From Thiobacillus sp. (GTDB taxonomy: Bacteria; Pseudomonadota; Gammaproteobacteria; Burkholderiales; Thiobacillaceae), in NCBI GenBank assembly GCA_011391285.1, contig JAABQU010000265.1:1-11724 (forward strand): a DNA stretch of 11,724 nucleotides, written 5' to 3'. Positions within the stretch are counted from its first letter, which is position 1, and the number at the start of each line of letters is the position of its first letter. Made by a program: the position numbers and the translations under genes. The notes beneath the pieces were generated by a model, which was given only the letters and a program-made list of their open reading frames with translations, did no database searches and was not told where the DNA came from. This document shows positions 1-7,815 of this stretch, in pieces.

Positions 1-1608
1 ATCGGAACCGTCACGGACACCAATGGTTCCGCTCGACTCGACTGGCTGCGCGGCGTGCAAACGCAGGAGATCGTTGTGGTCAACGGTGTCGTCACGAGCG
101 GCCTTTTCCGCAAGCGCTCACACGTGCTTGGAGACATCATCAACTCGGACCCCGCTTTTGCACACCTGGATGATCTGGGTTACACGAACATGGGCGGGGG
201 CGCCACCGAAGCGCTTTCCTACGAGGCTTACGTAGACAGCAAAACCGGACGCACCCCGGCTGTATTCGTGGGCGGCAACGACGGCATGCTGCATGCCTTC
301 CGGGCGGACGCTGATAATGATGCGTCGGGCGTCGAGCTGTTTGCCTATGTGCCGAACGGTGTGTATGAAAACCTCAGCAAGCTGACCGATCCAAGCTATG
401 TACATGAATATTATGTGGATGGGGGCCCGACGGTTGGCGACGCCTATCTGTCGAGCGGCTGGGCCACGGTGCTGGTAGGCGGCCTCGGCGGCGGCGGAAA
501 ATCGGTCTATGCCCTGAATGTAAGCAATGTGGCCAGCCCGTCAGCCGGCATGGTGATGTGGGAGTACACGGAAACCGACCTGGGCCTGACCTACAGCAAA
601 CCCCAGATTGCCCGACTGAACAACGGACAGTGGGCAGCCGTGTTCGGCAATGGATACAACAGCGCGAATGAACGCGCGTATCTGTATGTGGTGAATCTGC
701 AGACTGGCGCGCTGATTGCCAAGATCGAGGCGGGCAGTGCTACGGCGAATGGCCTGTCGACCCCCACGCTTCATGATGCCGACGGCGACATGATCATGGA
801 TTACGCATATGCGGGCGACCTGCTGGGCAATCTTTGGAAGTTCGATCTGACCACGTTCGGTCACCAGACGACGCCTTTGTTTGTTGCGCGCAATGCCAGT
901 GATCAAGTCCAGCCGATTACGGCCCAGCCCACCATTGGTGGTCATCCTGATGGCGGTGTGATGGTGTATTTCGGCACCGGCCAATACCTGCAGAGTACGG
1001 ACGTGTTCAACACGAATGTCCAGGCTTTCTATGGCATCAGGGACAACGGTGCAGCGATCCTGACGACCGATCGCAGCGAGTTGCAGGTGCAGACGATCGA
1101 GGCCCAGACAGACGAGTTTGGTGAGGAGCTGCGGCAAACCTCAGACAACTCGGTCGACTGGACGGACAAGGCCGGCTGGTATATGGACCTCGACCAGCCC
1201 AGTCCAGTGGGTGAGCGTGTCGTGACCCAGGCTCTGTTGCGCTATGGCCGTGTGATCTTCCTGACACTGATTCCTTCCACCGATAGCTGCAACTCAGGCG
1301 GGGTGAGTTGGCTGATGGAGCTGGATGCGATTACAGGCGGCCAGACTGAGAGTTCCAGCTTCGACTTCAATAATGACGGTCAATTCGACAGCGGCGACGT
1401 CCTTGACAGTGGTGAGGTCGCCAGCGGCGTCAAGACATCGGTCGGCATCACCAAGCCGCCTGCCTGGTTCGAGGGGCCGGATGGCAAGGACTTCAAGGTG
1501 ATGACCGGTACGACCGGGGGTATCCAGTCACTGGGCAACAAGGGTGACCCCACCGTGCCCCCCGGCAGCAGTTCGCTCAGACGCACCTATTGGCGGCAAA
1601 TTCAGTAA
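1..1608 (+). CDS. pilY1: PilY1-type type IV pilus tip adhesin/assembly factor, C-terminal part (5' end outside window)
   Basis: The frame is open from the first base, so 535 C-terminal residues are visible and the start lies upstream. PilY1 proteins sit at the tip of type IV pili, prime pilus assembly with the minor pilins, counter PilT-driven retraction and help in adhesion. The fragment opens with the family hallmark around residues 37-52 (RKRSHVLGDIINSDP), followed by Gly-rich beta-propeller blade repeats such as FVGGNDGMLHAFRA. A DxDxDxxxD calcium loop lies at residues 259-267 (DADGDMIMD), directly before YAGDLLGNLWKFDL; this corresponds to the calcium site whose occupancy controls twitching in P. 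aeruginosa PilY1. A second, EF-hand-like loop lies at residues 455-466 (DFNNDGQFDSGD). The end (RRTYWRQIQ) is typical of the family. The variable N-terminal half, where a VWA domain would be, is not in the window. The minor pilin gene starts 18 bp downstream, so the two are probably cotranscribed. Confidence 0.93.
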   Translation: MGTVTDTNGSARLDWLRGVQTQEIVVVNGVVTSGLFRKRSHVLGDIINSDPAFAHLDDLGYTNMGGGATEALSYEAYVDSKTGRTPAVFVGGNDGMLHAFRADADNDASGVELFAYVPNGVYENLSKLTDPSYVHEYYVDGGPTVGDAYLSSGWATVLVGGLGGGGKSVYALNVSNVASPSAGMVMWEYTETDLGLTYSKPQIARLNNGQWAAVFGNGYNSANERAYLYVVNLQTGALIAKIEAGSATANGLSTPTLHDADGDMIMDYAYAGDLLGNLWKFDLTTFGHQTTPLFVARNASDQVQPITAQPTIGGHPDGGVMVYFGTGQYLQSTDVFNTNVQAFYGIRDNGAAILTTDRSELQVQTIEAQTDEFGEELRQTSDNSVDWTDKAGWYMDLDQPSPVGERVVTQALLRYGRVIFLTLIPSTDSCNSGGVSWLMELDAITGGQTESSSFDFNNDGQFDSGDVLDSGEVASGVKTSVGITKPPAWFEGPDGKDFKVMTGTTGGIQSLGNKGDPTVPPGSSSLRRTYWRQIQ

Positions 1609-1626
1609 AACCTTGGGAGATATGCA

Positions 1627-2070
1627 ATGAGCACGGATACAAGACAAAGCGGATTCACGCTGATCGAAGTCATGATAGTCGTGGCTATTGTTGGAATTCT
1701 GGCTTCGATCGCCTATCCGAGCTACATGAAATATGTGCGTAATGCCAACCGGGCCGACGCGCAGGCGCTCATGCTGGAGAACGCGCAGTACATGGAGCGT
1801 CGTTTCACGACTTGCGGCTCCTACGCGGCAGTCGGCGGGGCCGCCGCGCCGTGCAATGCCGCGGCGGATCTGCCCAAGGATCAATCCCCCGAAAACGGTA
1901 CGGCCAGGTATTCAGTTACGCTGACCGAAGCGACTGCTACGGCTTTTACCATACAGGCCGCGCCCGCGGGGACTTACGCAGACGCCCTGTGCGGCACAAT
2001 GACCATTACACAGACCGGGGCAAAAACAGAAACGGGCGCGGGTTCGCTTGGCGATTGCTGGAAAAGCTGA
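1627..2070 (+). CDS. pilE: PilE-type minor pilin (prepilin)
   Basis: This 147-residue type IV prepilin has a short basic leader, MSTDTRQSG, then the prepilin peptidase (PilD) site G9/F10 and the hydrophobic helix FTLIEVMIVVAIVGILASIA. The conserved Glu5 of the mature protein is present. Mature residue 1 would be N-methylated before insertion into the pilus. The globular domain has four cysteines (C63, C76, C122, C144), probably two disulfides, and the C-terminal ALCGTMTI...DCW pattern seen in PilE/ComP-like minor pilins. The start is supported by a GGGAGA Shine-Dalgarno at 1615-1620, 6 nt before the ATG. It lies just behind pilY1, as in the P. aeruginosa fimU-pilVWXY1E cluster, so it most likely acts in the minor-pilin priming complex and not as the major pilin. 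Its stop codon abuts the stop of the convergent ispH with no base between them. Confidence 0.93.
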   Translation: MSTDTRQSGFTLIEVMIVVAIVGILASIAYPSYMKYVRNANRADAQALMLENAQYMERRFTTCGSYAAVGGAAAPCNAAADLPKDQSPENGTARYSVTLTEATATAFTIQAAPAGTYADALCGTMTITQTGAKTETGAGSLGDCWKS

Positions 2071-3000
2071 TTAGCTGCCCAATCCCTTGGGCAAAGCGAA
2101 GGAAACCTTCTCCAGGGCACCATCGAGGTTTTCAACTGTCCCGACGCCGAGTTGCTTCAGGCGTTCGATCACCGCGCATACCAGGACTTCCGGAGCAGAG
2201 GCGCCAGCGGTGAGGCCGATCCGGTTTTTTCCGGCCACCCACTCCGGAACAATTTCCTCTGCACTGTCCACCATATAGGCAGGCACGCCCAGATTTTCGG
2301 CCACTTCGCGCAGGCGATTGGAGTTGGAACTGGTCGGTGACCCCACCACGATCACCACGTCGCACTGCGGCGCCAGCGCCTTGACGGCATCCTGGCGGTT
2401 TTGCGTGGCGTAGCAGATGTCGTCCTTTTTCGGGCCGACAATGTTGGGGAAGCGGGCGCGCAGGGCGTCGACCACGCGTGCGGCGTCGTCGACCGACAGG
2501 GTGGTCTGGGTGACGTAGGCGAGCTTGTCGGGTTCGGCCACCTGCAGGCGGGCAACGTCTTCCGGCGTCTCGACCAGGTACATGCCGCCCTTTGACTGGC
2601 CCAGGGTGCCCTCGACTTCTGGGTGGCCCTTGTGGCCGATCATCACGATTTCCAGTCCCTTGTCGCGCATCTTGCTGACTTCGACGTGCACCTTGGTGAC
2701 CAGCGGGCAGGTGGCGTCGAATACGTTGAGGCCACGCACTTCGGCTTCGGCGCGCACCGCCTGCGACACGCCGTGCGCGCTGAAAATGACGGTGGCGCCG
2801 GCGGGGACCTCGGACAATTCCTCTACGAAAATTGCACCCTTGGACTTGAGGTCGCTGACGACATAGGTGTTATGGACGACTTCGTGGCGCACGTAGATCG
2901 GTGCGCCGTATTTTTCCAGTGCGCGCTCGACGATGGCGATGGCACGGTCGACCCCGGCACAGAAACCGCGGGGATTGGCGAGAAGAATGGTCGGTGTCAT
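2071..3000 (-). CDS. ispH: 4-hydroxy-3-methylbut-2-enyl diphosphate reductase (IspH/LytB)
   Basis: IspH catalyses the last step of the MEP pathway, reducing HMBPP to IPP and DMAPP with a [4Fe-4S] cluster. The 309-residue product has the three cluster cysteines C14 ([12 protein letters not shown]), C98 ([12 protein letters not shown]) and C196 ([11 protein letters not shown]). It also has the substrate-site residues H43 (VVHN), H76 (SAHGVSQ), H126 and catalytic E128 (GHPEVEGT), and the [10 protein letters not shown] and TAGASAPE blocks. The length is normal. I chose the ATG at 3000 because [14 protein letters not shown] aligns with the usual IspH N-terminus. An in-frame GTG at 3018 would add MTPEHP but has no better ribosome site. 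It is the last gene of the minus-strand run, 45 bp after fkpB. Its 3' end runs straight into pilE with no intergenic space or U-tract terminator. Confidence 0.96.
   Translation of the reverse strand: MTPTILLANPRGFCAGVDRAIAIVERALEKYGAPIYVRHEVVHNTYVVSDLKSKGAIFVEELSEVPAGATVIFSAHGVSQAVRAEAEVRGLNVFDATCPLVTKVHVEVSKMRDKGLEIVMIGHKGHPEVEGTLGQSKGGMYLVETPEDVARLQVAEPDKLAYVTQTTLSVDDAARVVDALRARFPNIVGPKKDDICYATQNRQDAVKALAPQCDVVIVVGSPTSSNSNRLREVAENLGVPAYMVDSAEEIVPEWVAGKNRIGLTAGASAPEVLVCAVIERLKQLGVGTVENLDGALEKVSFALPKGLGS
2077..2092. other. Perfect hairpin at the pilE/ispH convergent junction
   Basis: GCCCAA-TCCC-TTGGGC is a perfect 6-bp stem with a 4-nt loop, lying within the last codons of ispH and 7-22 nt after the pilE stop. 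It is not followed by a U-run on the plus strand, so it is not a classical intrinsic terminator. It could stabilise the 3' end of the pilE mRNA or assist termination between two genes that share no intergenic space. Confidence 0.4.
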
Positions 3001-3045
3001 GGGGTGCTCAGGTGTCACAGGATGCAGTCATTAATCGGTTTGGGC

Positions 3046-3582
3046 CTAGCGTCTGCTCCCTCTCCCGCCTGTGGGAGCGGGTTGGGGATAACCATCGACT
3101 TGCCCGCTTGCGGGCCTGGTCGAATGGCTAGCGGCTTCACCAGGGGGAAGAATCCGCTCCACCTCGACTTCGAATTCGATGAACAGACCCGCGAGCGGAT
3201 GGTTGAAGTCGACCTTCACCGCGTCGTCGCCGATGTCGAGAACATGCCCGGCGAGCGTCTGGCCGTTGGGCATGGAAAATTCGACCAGCTGATCGACGCT
3301 AAATTCCATGTCGGGAGGCAGATCGGATTTGGGCAGGGTCTGGATCAGCTCGGGCTGCATTTCGCCGAACGACTGCCAGGGTTCGAGCAGGAACACGTGG
3401 CGCTCGCCGGGGACGAGATCGATCAGCCATTGCTCCAGCATCGGCGCCAGGGTGCCGTCGCCGAGGGTGACGGTCTCCGGCTCGGCATCGTCGAAATTGG
3501 AAATGAGATCGTCGCCAGCGCGCGGACGCAACGCGTAGCGAAGCAGCAGGGTATCGCCCGGGGCGACGGTGCGGGTCGTCAT
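3046..3582 (-). CDS. fkpB: FKBP-type peptidyl-prolyl cis-trans isomerase, FkpB/SlpA-like, with C-terminal extension
   Basis: This 178-residue protein matches the small cytoplasmic FkpB/SlpA FKBPs, which combine a prolyl isomerase core with a chaperone (IF) insert. The FKBP core begins at VAPGDTLLLRYALR. The pattern LGDGTLAPMLEQWLIDLVPGE, the LLEPWQSFGEMQPELIQ block leading into the insert, and the diagnostic VDFNHPLAG (residues 124-132) followed by FEVEVERI are all present. The ATG overlaps the lspA stop as ATGA (4 bp) and I see no separate Shine-Dalgarno, so translation is probably coupled. The family ends near residue 150 (E. coli FkpB has 149). Here about 28 extra residues, rich in Pro, Gly, Arg and Ser, follow. 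They are encoded by a palindromic REP-like element, so the tail is probably a late addition and disordered. Confidence 0.92.
   Translation of the reverse strand: MTTRTVAPGDTLLLRYALRPRAGDDLISNFDDAEPETVTLGDGTLAPMLEQWLIDLVPGERHVFLLEPWQSFGEMQPELIQTLPKSDLPPDMEFSVDQLVEFSMPNGQTLAGHVLDIGDDAVKVDFNHPLAGLFIEFEVEVERILPPGEAASHSTRPASGQVDGYPQPAPTGGRGSRR
3056..3115. repeat. REP-like palindromic pair inside the 3' end of fkpB
   Basis: Two palindromes lie about 20 bp apart. The first, around 3056-3087, carries CCCTCTCCCGC at 3058-3068 and GGGAGCGGGTTGGGG at 3073-3087. It can fold as CTCCC/GGGAG (3062-3066 with 3073-3077) or CCCGC/GCGGG (3064-3068 with 3077-3081). The second is a perfect GCCCGC-TT-GCGGGC hairpin at 3102-3115. 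The CCCTCTCCCGC...GGGAG-GGGTTGGGG pattern resembles the dispersed extragenic repeats common in high-GC proteobacterial genomes. Only this one copy pair lies in the window, so its repetitive nature is inferred from the motif. In RNA it could form stable hairpins between fkpB and ispH. Confidence 0.55.
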
Positions 3583-4076
3583 GACGTTTTTGGCGAAGGG
3601 TGCTTGCCGCGCAGGCTGTCCCAGATCAGCAGGGCGGCGCCGATGCTGATGGCGGTGTCCGCCACGTTGAACGCTGGCCACGCAAAGCCCCGGTAGTGGA
3701 AATACAAAAAATCCACCACATAGCCCAGCGCCACGCGATCGATCACGTTGCCGAGCGCGCCGCCGAGCACCAACGCCAGAGAAAAGGCCAGCCGCGGTTC
3801 GTAGGCGTGGCGCTTGAGCAGGCGCACGATGATCACGGTTGCGATGACGCCGATGGCGATGAAGAACCAGCGTTGCCAGCCGCCAGCGTCGGCCAGGAAG
3901 CTGAATGCCGCACCGGTGTTGTGCACGAGAACCAGCGAGAAAAACGGCAGCACCGGGATGAATTCCTGGTAGTCGAGGTTGGCCGTCACCCACCATTTGG
4001 TCAGGTGGTCGGCCACGATGACGGCCAGCGCAAGCACCAGCCACTTGCGCAGTGCGGGGTCCAGTGCCTTAAGCAT
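3579..4076 (-). CDS. lspA: Lipoprotein signal peptidase (signal peptidase II)
   Basis: LspA is an inner-membrane aspartyl protease that removes signal peptides from diacylglyceryl-modified prolipoproteins. The 165-residue product has four predicted membrane segments (about residues 10-28, 68-86, 96-113 and 138-153). It has the NTGAAFSF motif (53-60), GNVIDR (109-114), the first catalytic Asp D122 in YVVDFLYFH and the second, D140, in FNVADTAIS. The 18-residue spacing between them matches the family. The start is the ATG at 4076, preceded by GAGGTG about 9 nt upstream. It overlaps the end of ileS by 8 bp (ATGCTTAA), and its own stop overlaps the fkpB start. ileS-lspA is one of the most conserved gene pairs in Proteobacteria. 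Confidence 0.96.
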   Translation of the reverse strand: MLKALDPALRKWLVLALAVIVADHLTKWWVTANLDYQEFIPVLPFFSLVLVHNTGAAFSFLADAGGWQRWFFIAIGVIATVIIVRLLKRHAYEPRLAFSLALVLGGALGNVIDRVALGYVVDFLYFHYRGFAWPAFNVADTAISIGAALLIWDSLRGKHPSPKTS

Positions 4077-6831
4077 GGCTGCGCACCTCGCCGTCGCCGT
4101 AGAGATTGCTGACGCAGCGCCCGCACAGGCCGGGATGCTCGGCGTGGGCGTCGACGTCGTCGCGGTAGTGCCAGCAGCGCTCGCATTTTTTCGCTGCGCT
4201 CGGGGTGACTTCGATGCGGTCGGCGTCGGCCGCAACAACACGGGCCTGTGAGGTGATCAGGACAAATTTCAGGTCGTCGCCCAGTGGCGCGAGCAGGGTC
4301 TGCGTTTCAGGACTGGCGTGCAGGGTCACTTCGGCCTGCAGCGACGAACCGATGCCGCCGGCGACGCGTACGGTTTCGAGTTCCCTCTGCACGTCGGCGC
4401 GGACCGCGCGGATGCGGGTCCAGCGCTCGAGCAGGCCGGCCTCGTCCGCCTGCGCCGGCAGTTCGTGCCAGGTATGCAGGAAGACCGAATCCTCTCCGGT
4501 CAGCTCTGCCCACACCTCCTCGCCCGTGAACGACAGGATCGGCGCCATCCAGCGGGTGAGGGCATGGGTCAGTTGATGCAGCGCGTTCTGCGCTGCGCGA
4601 CGTGCAGGGCTGTCGGCGCCGCTGGTGTAGAGGCGGTCCTTCAGGATGTCGAGGTAGAAGCCGCCGAGGTCTTCCGAGCAGAAGCTCTGCAGCTTCTGCA
4701 CGATGAAGTGGAACTCGTAGGCGTCGTAGTGCGCCTGCAGTTCGCTCTGCAACTGGCGCGTCATCGCCAGCGCGTAGCGGTCGATTTCCAGCCAGTTTTC
4801 CACCGGCAGCGCGTGTACCTTGGGATCGAAGTCGGACAGGTTGGCGAGCAGGAATTTCAGCGTGTTGCGGATGCGGCGATAGCCCTCCACCACGCGCTTG
4901 AGGATCTCGTCCGAGATGGTGAGCTCGCCCGAATAGTCGGTGGTCGCCACCCATAGCCGCAGGATGTCGGCGCCGTACTGGTCCATCACCTTCTGCGGCG
5001 AGACGACGTTGCCTTTCGACTTGCTCATCTTGTGGCCTTTGCCGTCGACTACGAAACCGTGGGTGAGCAGGGCCTTGTAAGGGGCGCGACCATCGGTGGC
5101 GCAGCCGGTGAGGAGCGACGACTGGAACCAGCCGCGATGCTGGTCCGAGCCTTCCAGATAGAGGTCCGCAGGATGCGAGAGCTCCGGGCGGCGCTTCAGC
5201 ACGCAGGCGTGGGTCACGCCCGAGTCGAACCAGACATCGAGCGTGTGGCCGGTCTTGTTGTAGTGCGCGGCGTCCGCGCCCAAGAGTTCGGCCGGGTCCA
5301 GCGCGAACCAGGCTTCGATGCCGGCCGATTCGACGCGCTTCGCCACAGCTTCCAGCAGCTCAGTCGTGCGCGGGTGCAATTCGCCGGTTTCCTTGTGGGT
5401 GAAGAAGGGCATCGGCACGCCCCAGTTGCGCTGGCGCGAGACGCACCAGTCGGGACGGTTCCTGATCATCGCCTCCAGCCGTGCACGGCCCCAGTGCGGG
5501 AAGAACTGCGTCGCGTCGACAGCCGCCATCGCCTGCTCGCGCAGGGGCTTTTCGCCGCCGGCTTCCATGCCGATGAACCACTGCCGTGTCGCGCGGAAAA
5601 TGATCGGCGTCTTGTGGCGCCAGCAGTGCGGATAGCTGTGCAGCAGCTTCTCGTGCGCCAGAAGATTGCCGCTGGCCTCCAGCGTTTCGAGGATCAGCGG
5701 ATTGGCCTGCCAGATGCTCATGCCGCCGACCAGTGGCACGCTGGCGTAAAAGCGGCCGTCGTCGCCCACCGGGTTGTCGACCTTGAGGCCGTAGCGGCTG
5801 CCTACCACGTAGTCGTCGAGGCCATGGCCGGGGGCGGTGTGCACGGCACCGGTGCCGGCATCGGCGGTGACGTGGTCGCCCACGATTACAGGCACCTGGC
5901 GTTCCTGGAAGGGGTGCCACAGCAGCACGCCTTCGAGCGCCTGGCCGGTGGTGTGCGCGATGACCTCGGCGCCCTCGTTTAACCCATAACGTGTCAGCGC
6001 GGCCTCGCGCAGGCTGTCGGCCAGGATCAAGAGGCCCTTGGATGTGCGCACCAGCGCGTACTGGAATTCGGGATGCAGCGCCACGGCCTGGTTGGCCGGC
6101 AGCGTCCACGGCGTGGTGGTCCAGATGACGACCTGGATCGGTGCGTCGATCGCCGCGATGTCGAAGCGGCGGGCAAGGTCGGCGTGGTCGGCCACGGCAA
6201 AGCCGACGTCGATCGCGGGCGAGGTCTTGTCCTCGTACTCGACTTCGGCCTCGGCCAGCGCCGAGCCGCAGTCGACGCACCAGTGCACCGGCTTGGCGCC
6301 CTGGTACAGATAACCCGCCTGCTGGATCTGCCCCAGCACGCGCAACTGCTCGGCCTCGAACTGGAAGTCCATCGTGCGATAAGGGTTGCCCCAGTCGCCC
6401 AGTACGCCCAGGCGGATGAAGTCGGCTTTCTGCCGCTCGATTTGTTCGGTCGCGTAGGCGCGGCACAACTCGCGGAATTTCGACGGGGGAATCGCCTTGC
6501 CGTGGGTTTTCTCCACCTGCAGTTCGATTGGCAGGCCGTGGCAGTCCCAGCCCGGCACGTAGGGCGCGTCGAAGCCGGAAAGCGTCTTCGCCTTGACGAT
6601 GATGTCCTTGAGGATCTTGTTCACCGCGTGGCCGATGTGGATGTCGCCGTTGGCGTAGGGCGGGCCATCGTGCAGGATGAATTTCGGCCGCCCGGCCGCC
6701 GCCTTGCGGATCGCCTCGTAGCGCTTTTTCTCCTGCCAGCTTTTGACCCAGCCGGGTTCGCGCTTGGCGAGGTCGCCGCGCATCGGGAAGGGCGTGTCGG
6801 GCAGGTTGAGCGTGTTCTTGTAGTCAGGCAT
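4069..6831 (-). CDS. ileS: Isoleucyl-tRNA synthetase
   Basis: This class I aminoacyl-tRNA synthetase charges tRNA-Ile in the cytoplasm. The 920-residue product has the bacterial N-terminus with the HIGH signature at residues 65-68 ([11 protein letters not shown]). It has a large CP1 editing domain with the [12 protein letters not shown] and [12 protein letters not shown] blocks. The KMSKS loop is at residues 601-605 ([11 protein letters not shown]). An anticodon-binding helical domain follows, then a C-terminal zinc finger with C883, C886, C903 and C906 (CERCW...LCGRC). This architecture is that of IleS1, the usual E. coli-like form. The ATG overlaps the ribF stop by 8 bp (ATGCCTGA) and has no obvious Shine-Dalgarno, which suggests coupled translation. 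The gene ends in an 8-bp overlap with lspA. No frameshift or missing motif was seen. Confidence 0.98.
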   Translation of the reverse strand: MPDYKNTLNLPDTPFPMRGDLAKREPGWVKSWQEKKRYEAIRKAAAGRPKFILHDGPPYANGDIHIGHAVNKILKDIIVKAKTLSGFDAPYVPGWDCHGLPIELQVEKTHGKAIPPSKFRELCRAYATEQIERQKADFIRLGVLGDWGNPYRTMDFQFEAEQLRVLGQIQQAGYLYQGAKPVHWCVDCGSALAEAEVEYEDKTSPAIDVGFAVADHADLARRFDIAAIDAPIQVVIWTTTPWTLPANQAVALHPEFQYALVRTSKGLLILADSLREAALTRYGLNEGAEVIAHTTGQALEGVLLWHPFQERQVPVIVGDHVTADAGTGAVHTAPGHGLDDYVVGSRYGLKVDNPVGDDGRFYASVPLVGGMSIWQANPLILETLEASGNLLAHEKLLHSYPHCWRHKTPIIFRATRQWFIGMEAGGEKPLREQAMAAVDATQFFPHWGRARLEAMIRNRPDWCVSRQRNWGVPMPFFTHKETGELHPRTTELLEAVAKRVESAGIEAWFALDPAELLGADAAHYNKTGHTLDVWFDSGVTHACVLKRRPELSHPADLYLEGSDQHRGWFQSSLLTGCATDGRAPYKALLTHGFVVDGKGHKMSKSKGNVVSPQKVMDQYGADILRLWVATTDYSGELTISDEILKRVVEGYRRIRNTLKFLLANLSDFDPKVHALPVENWLEIDRYALAMTRQLQSELQAHYDAYEFHFIVQKLQSFCSEDLGGFYLDILKDRLYTSGADSPARRAAQNALHQLTHALTRWMAPILSFTGEEVWAELTGEDSVFLHTWHELPAQADEAGLLERWTRIRAVRADVQRELETVRVAGGIGSSLQAEVTLHASPETQTLLAPLGDDLKFVLITSQARVVAADADRIEVTPSAAKKCERCWHYRDDVDAHAEHPGLCGRCVSNLYGDGEVRSHA

Positions 6832-7756
6832 GACGTTGCTTTAGGAATTGTTTGGCGTTGTCGACGTCGCGACGGATCTGCGCGACGAGCGTATCGAGGT
6901 CGGGGTATTTCTCTTCGTCGCGCAACTTGTGCAGAAAATCCACGCGTACGCGACGGCCGTAGATCTCGGCCTTGAAATCGAACAGGTGCACTTCGAGCAC
7001 CGGCACCGCGTCCGCGCCCTTGACCGTGGGACGGCGGCCCAGGCTCGCCACGCCCGGCAGCGGCGCGCCGTTGAGGCCGTAGAGCTCCACTGCAAAGATG
7101 CCCATCAAGGGCGGCCGGTTGTGCTTGAGTTGGATGTTGGCGGTGGGAAAGCCGATGTCGCGCCCGAGCTTGTCGCCGTGCACCACGCGGCCTGAAATGC
7201 TGTAGGGCCGGCCCAGCAGGCGCGCCGCGTGCTCGAGTTCGCCAGCGGCGAGCGCACTGCGCACGGCGGTCGAGGAAGACCGTTCGCCGGCCACTTCCAC
7301 CGTGGGCAGGAATTCGGCATCGAAGCCAAGCCGCTCGCCGGCCTGCTTGAGCAGCGCAAAATCGCCCGCACGCTTGGCGCCATAGCGGAAATCGTCGCCC
7401 ACCAGCACGTAGCGCGCCTCAAGCGTCGTGCCCAGCACCTGCTCGATGAAAGCCTCGGCAGTAAGCGTCGAGAAGGCACGGTCGAAACGGAACACATGCA
7501 GTCGGTCGATGCCCATGCGCTGCAGGCATTCGGCCTTTTCGCGCAGGCTCGACAGCCGCGCGGGCGCCTGCTCGGGCGCGAAGAATTCGCGCGGGTGAGG
7601 CTCGAAGCTCAGCACGCAGGTCGGCAGGCCGCGTGCCTGCGCCACGTTCTGCAGACGCGCGAGCATGGCCTGATGCCCGAGATGCAGGCCGTCGAAATTG
7701 CCGATGGTGACCGCGTGGGGCGTGCCGAGTGATCGAAAACCGTGGGTGATGCGCAT
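6824..7756 (-). CDS. ribF: Bifunctional riboflavin kinase / FAD synthetase
   Basis: RibF phosphorylates riboflavin to FMN and adenylates FMN to FAD. The 310-residue product carries the nucleotidyltransferase [10 protein letters not shown] (residues 19-28, HxGH-type), [15 protein letters not shown] (118-132) and RSSSTAVR (159-166, matching the ISSTxIR-type motif). It then carries the flavokinase domain with [13 protein letters not shown] (198-210) and VLEVHLFDF (253-261), which holds the presumed catalytic Glu255. The start is the ATG at 7756 because MRITHGF begins the conserved fold. No clear Shine-Dalgarno precedes it, and upstream in-frame codons are not family-like. It lies 59 bp after murJ and overlaps ileS by 8 bp, in the widely conserved ribF-ileS-lspA order. 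Confidence 0.97.
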   Translation of the reverse strand: MRITHGFRSLGTPHAVTIGNFDGLHLGHQAMLARLQNVAQARGLPTCVLSFEPHPREFFAPEQAPARLSSLREKAECLQRMGIDRLHVFRFDRAFSTLTAEAFIEQVLGTTLEARYVLVGDDFRYGAKRAGDFALLKQAGERLGFDAEFLPTVEVAGERSSSTAVRSALAAGELEHAARLLGRPYSISGRVVHGDKLGRDIGFPTANIQLKHNRPPLMGIFAVELYGLNGAPLPGVASLGRRPTVKGADAVPVLEVHLFDFKAEIYGRRVRVDFLHKLRDEEKYPDLDTLVAQIRRDVDNAKQFLKQRHA

Positions 7757-7815
7757 GGGCTTGATGCGTCGTGCGGAGAGGCGCCAAAAAGCGCTTATTC
7801 TAGCCGATCGAACCC

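Noticed and set aside
3001..3018. Alternative GTG start for ispH at 3018
   Set aside because: It would add MTPEHP before the conserved start and has no better Shine-Dalgarno. The ATG at 3000 matches the family length.
2623..3696. Long plus-strand open frame opposite ispH/fkpB/lspA
   Set aside because: It lies antisense to three well-supported genes, its product has no recognisable domain, and open antisense frames are expected in high-GC coding DNA.
4318..6975. Several plus- and minus-strand frames (300-370 codons) overlapping ileS
   Set aside because: All overlap the intact 920-codon ileS with all its motifs. They are low-complexity Arg/Ala/Gly-rich shadow frames.
7757..7815. TAGAAT on the minus strand between murJ and ribF as a ribF promoter
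   Set aside because: No -35-like hexamer is found 16-18 bp upstream. The 59-bp gap also lacks a terminator, so read-through from murJ is simpler.
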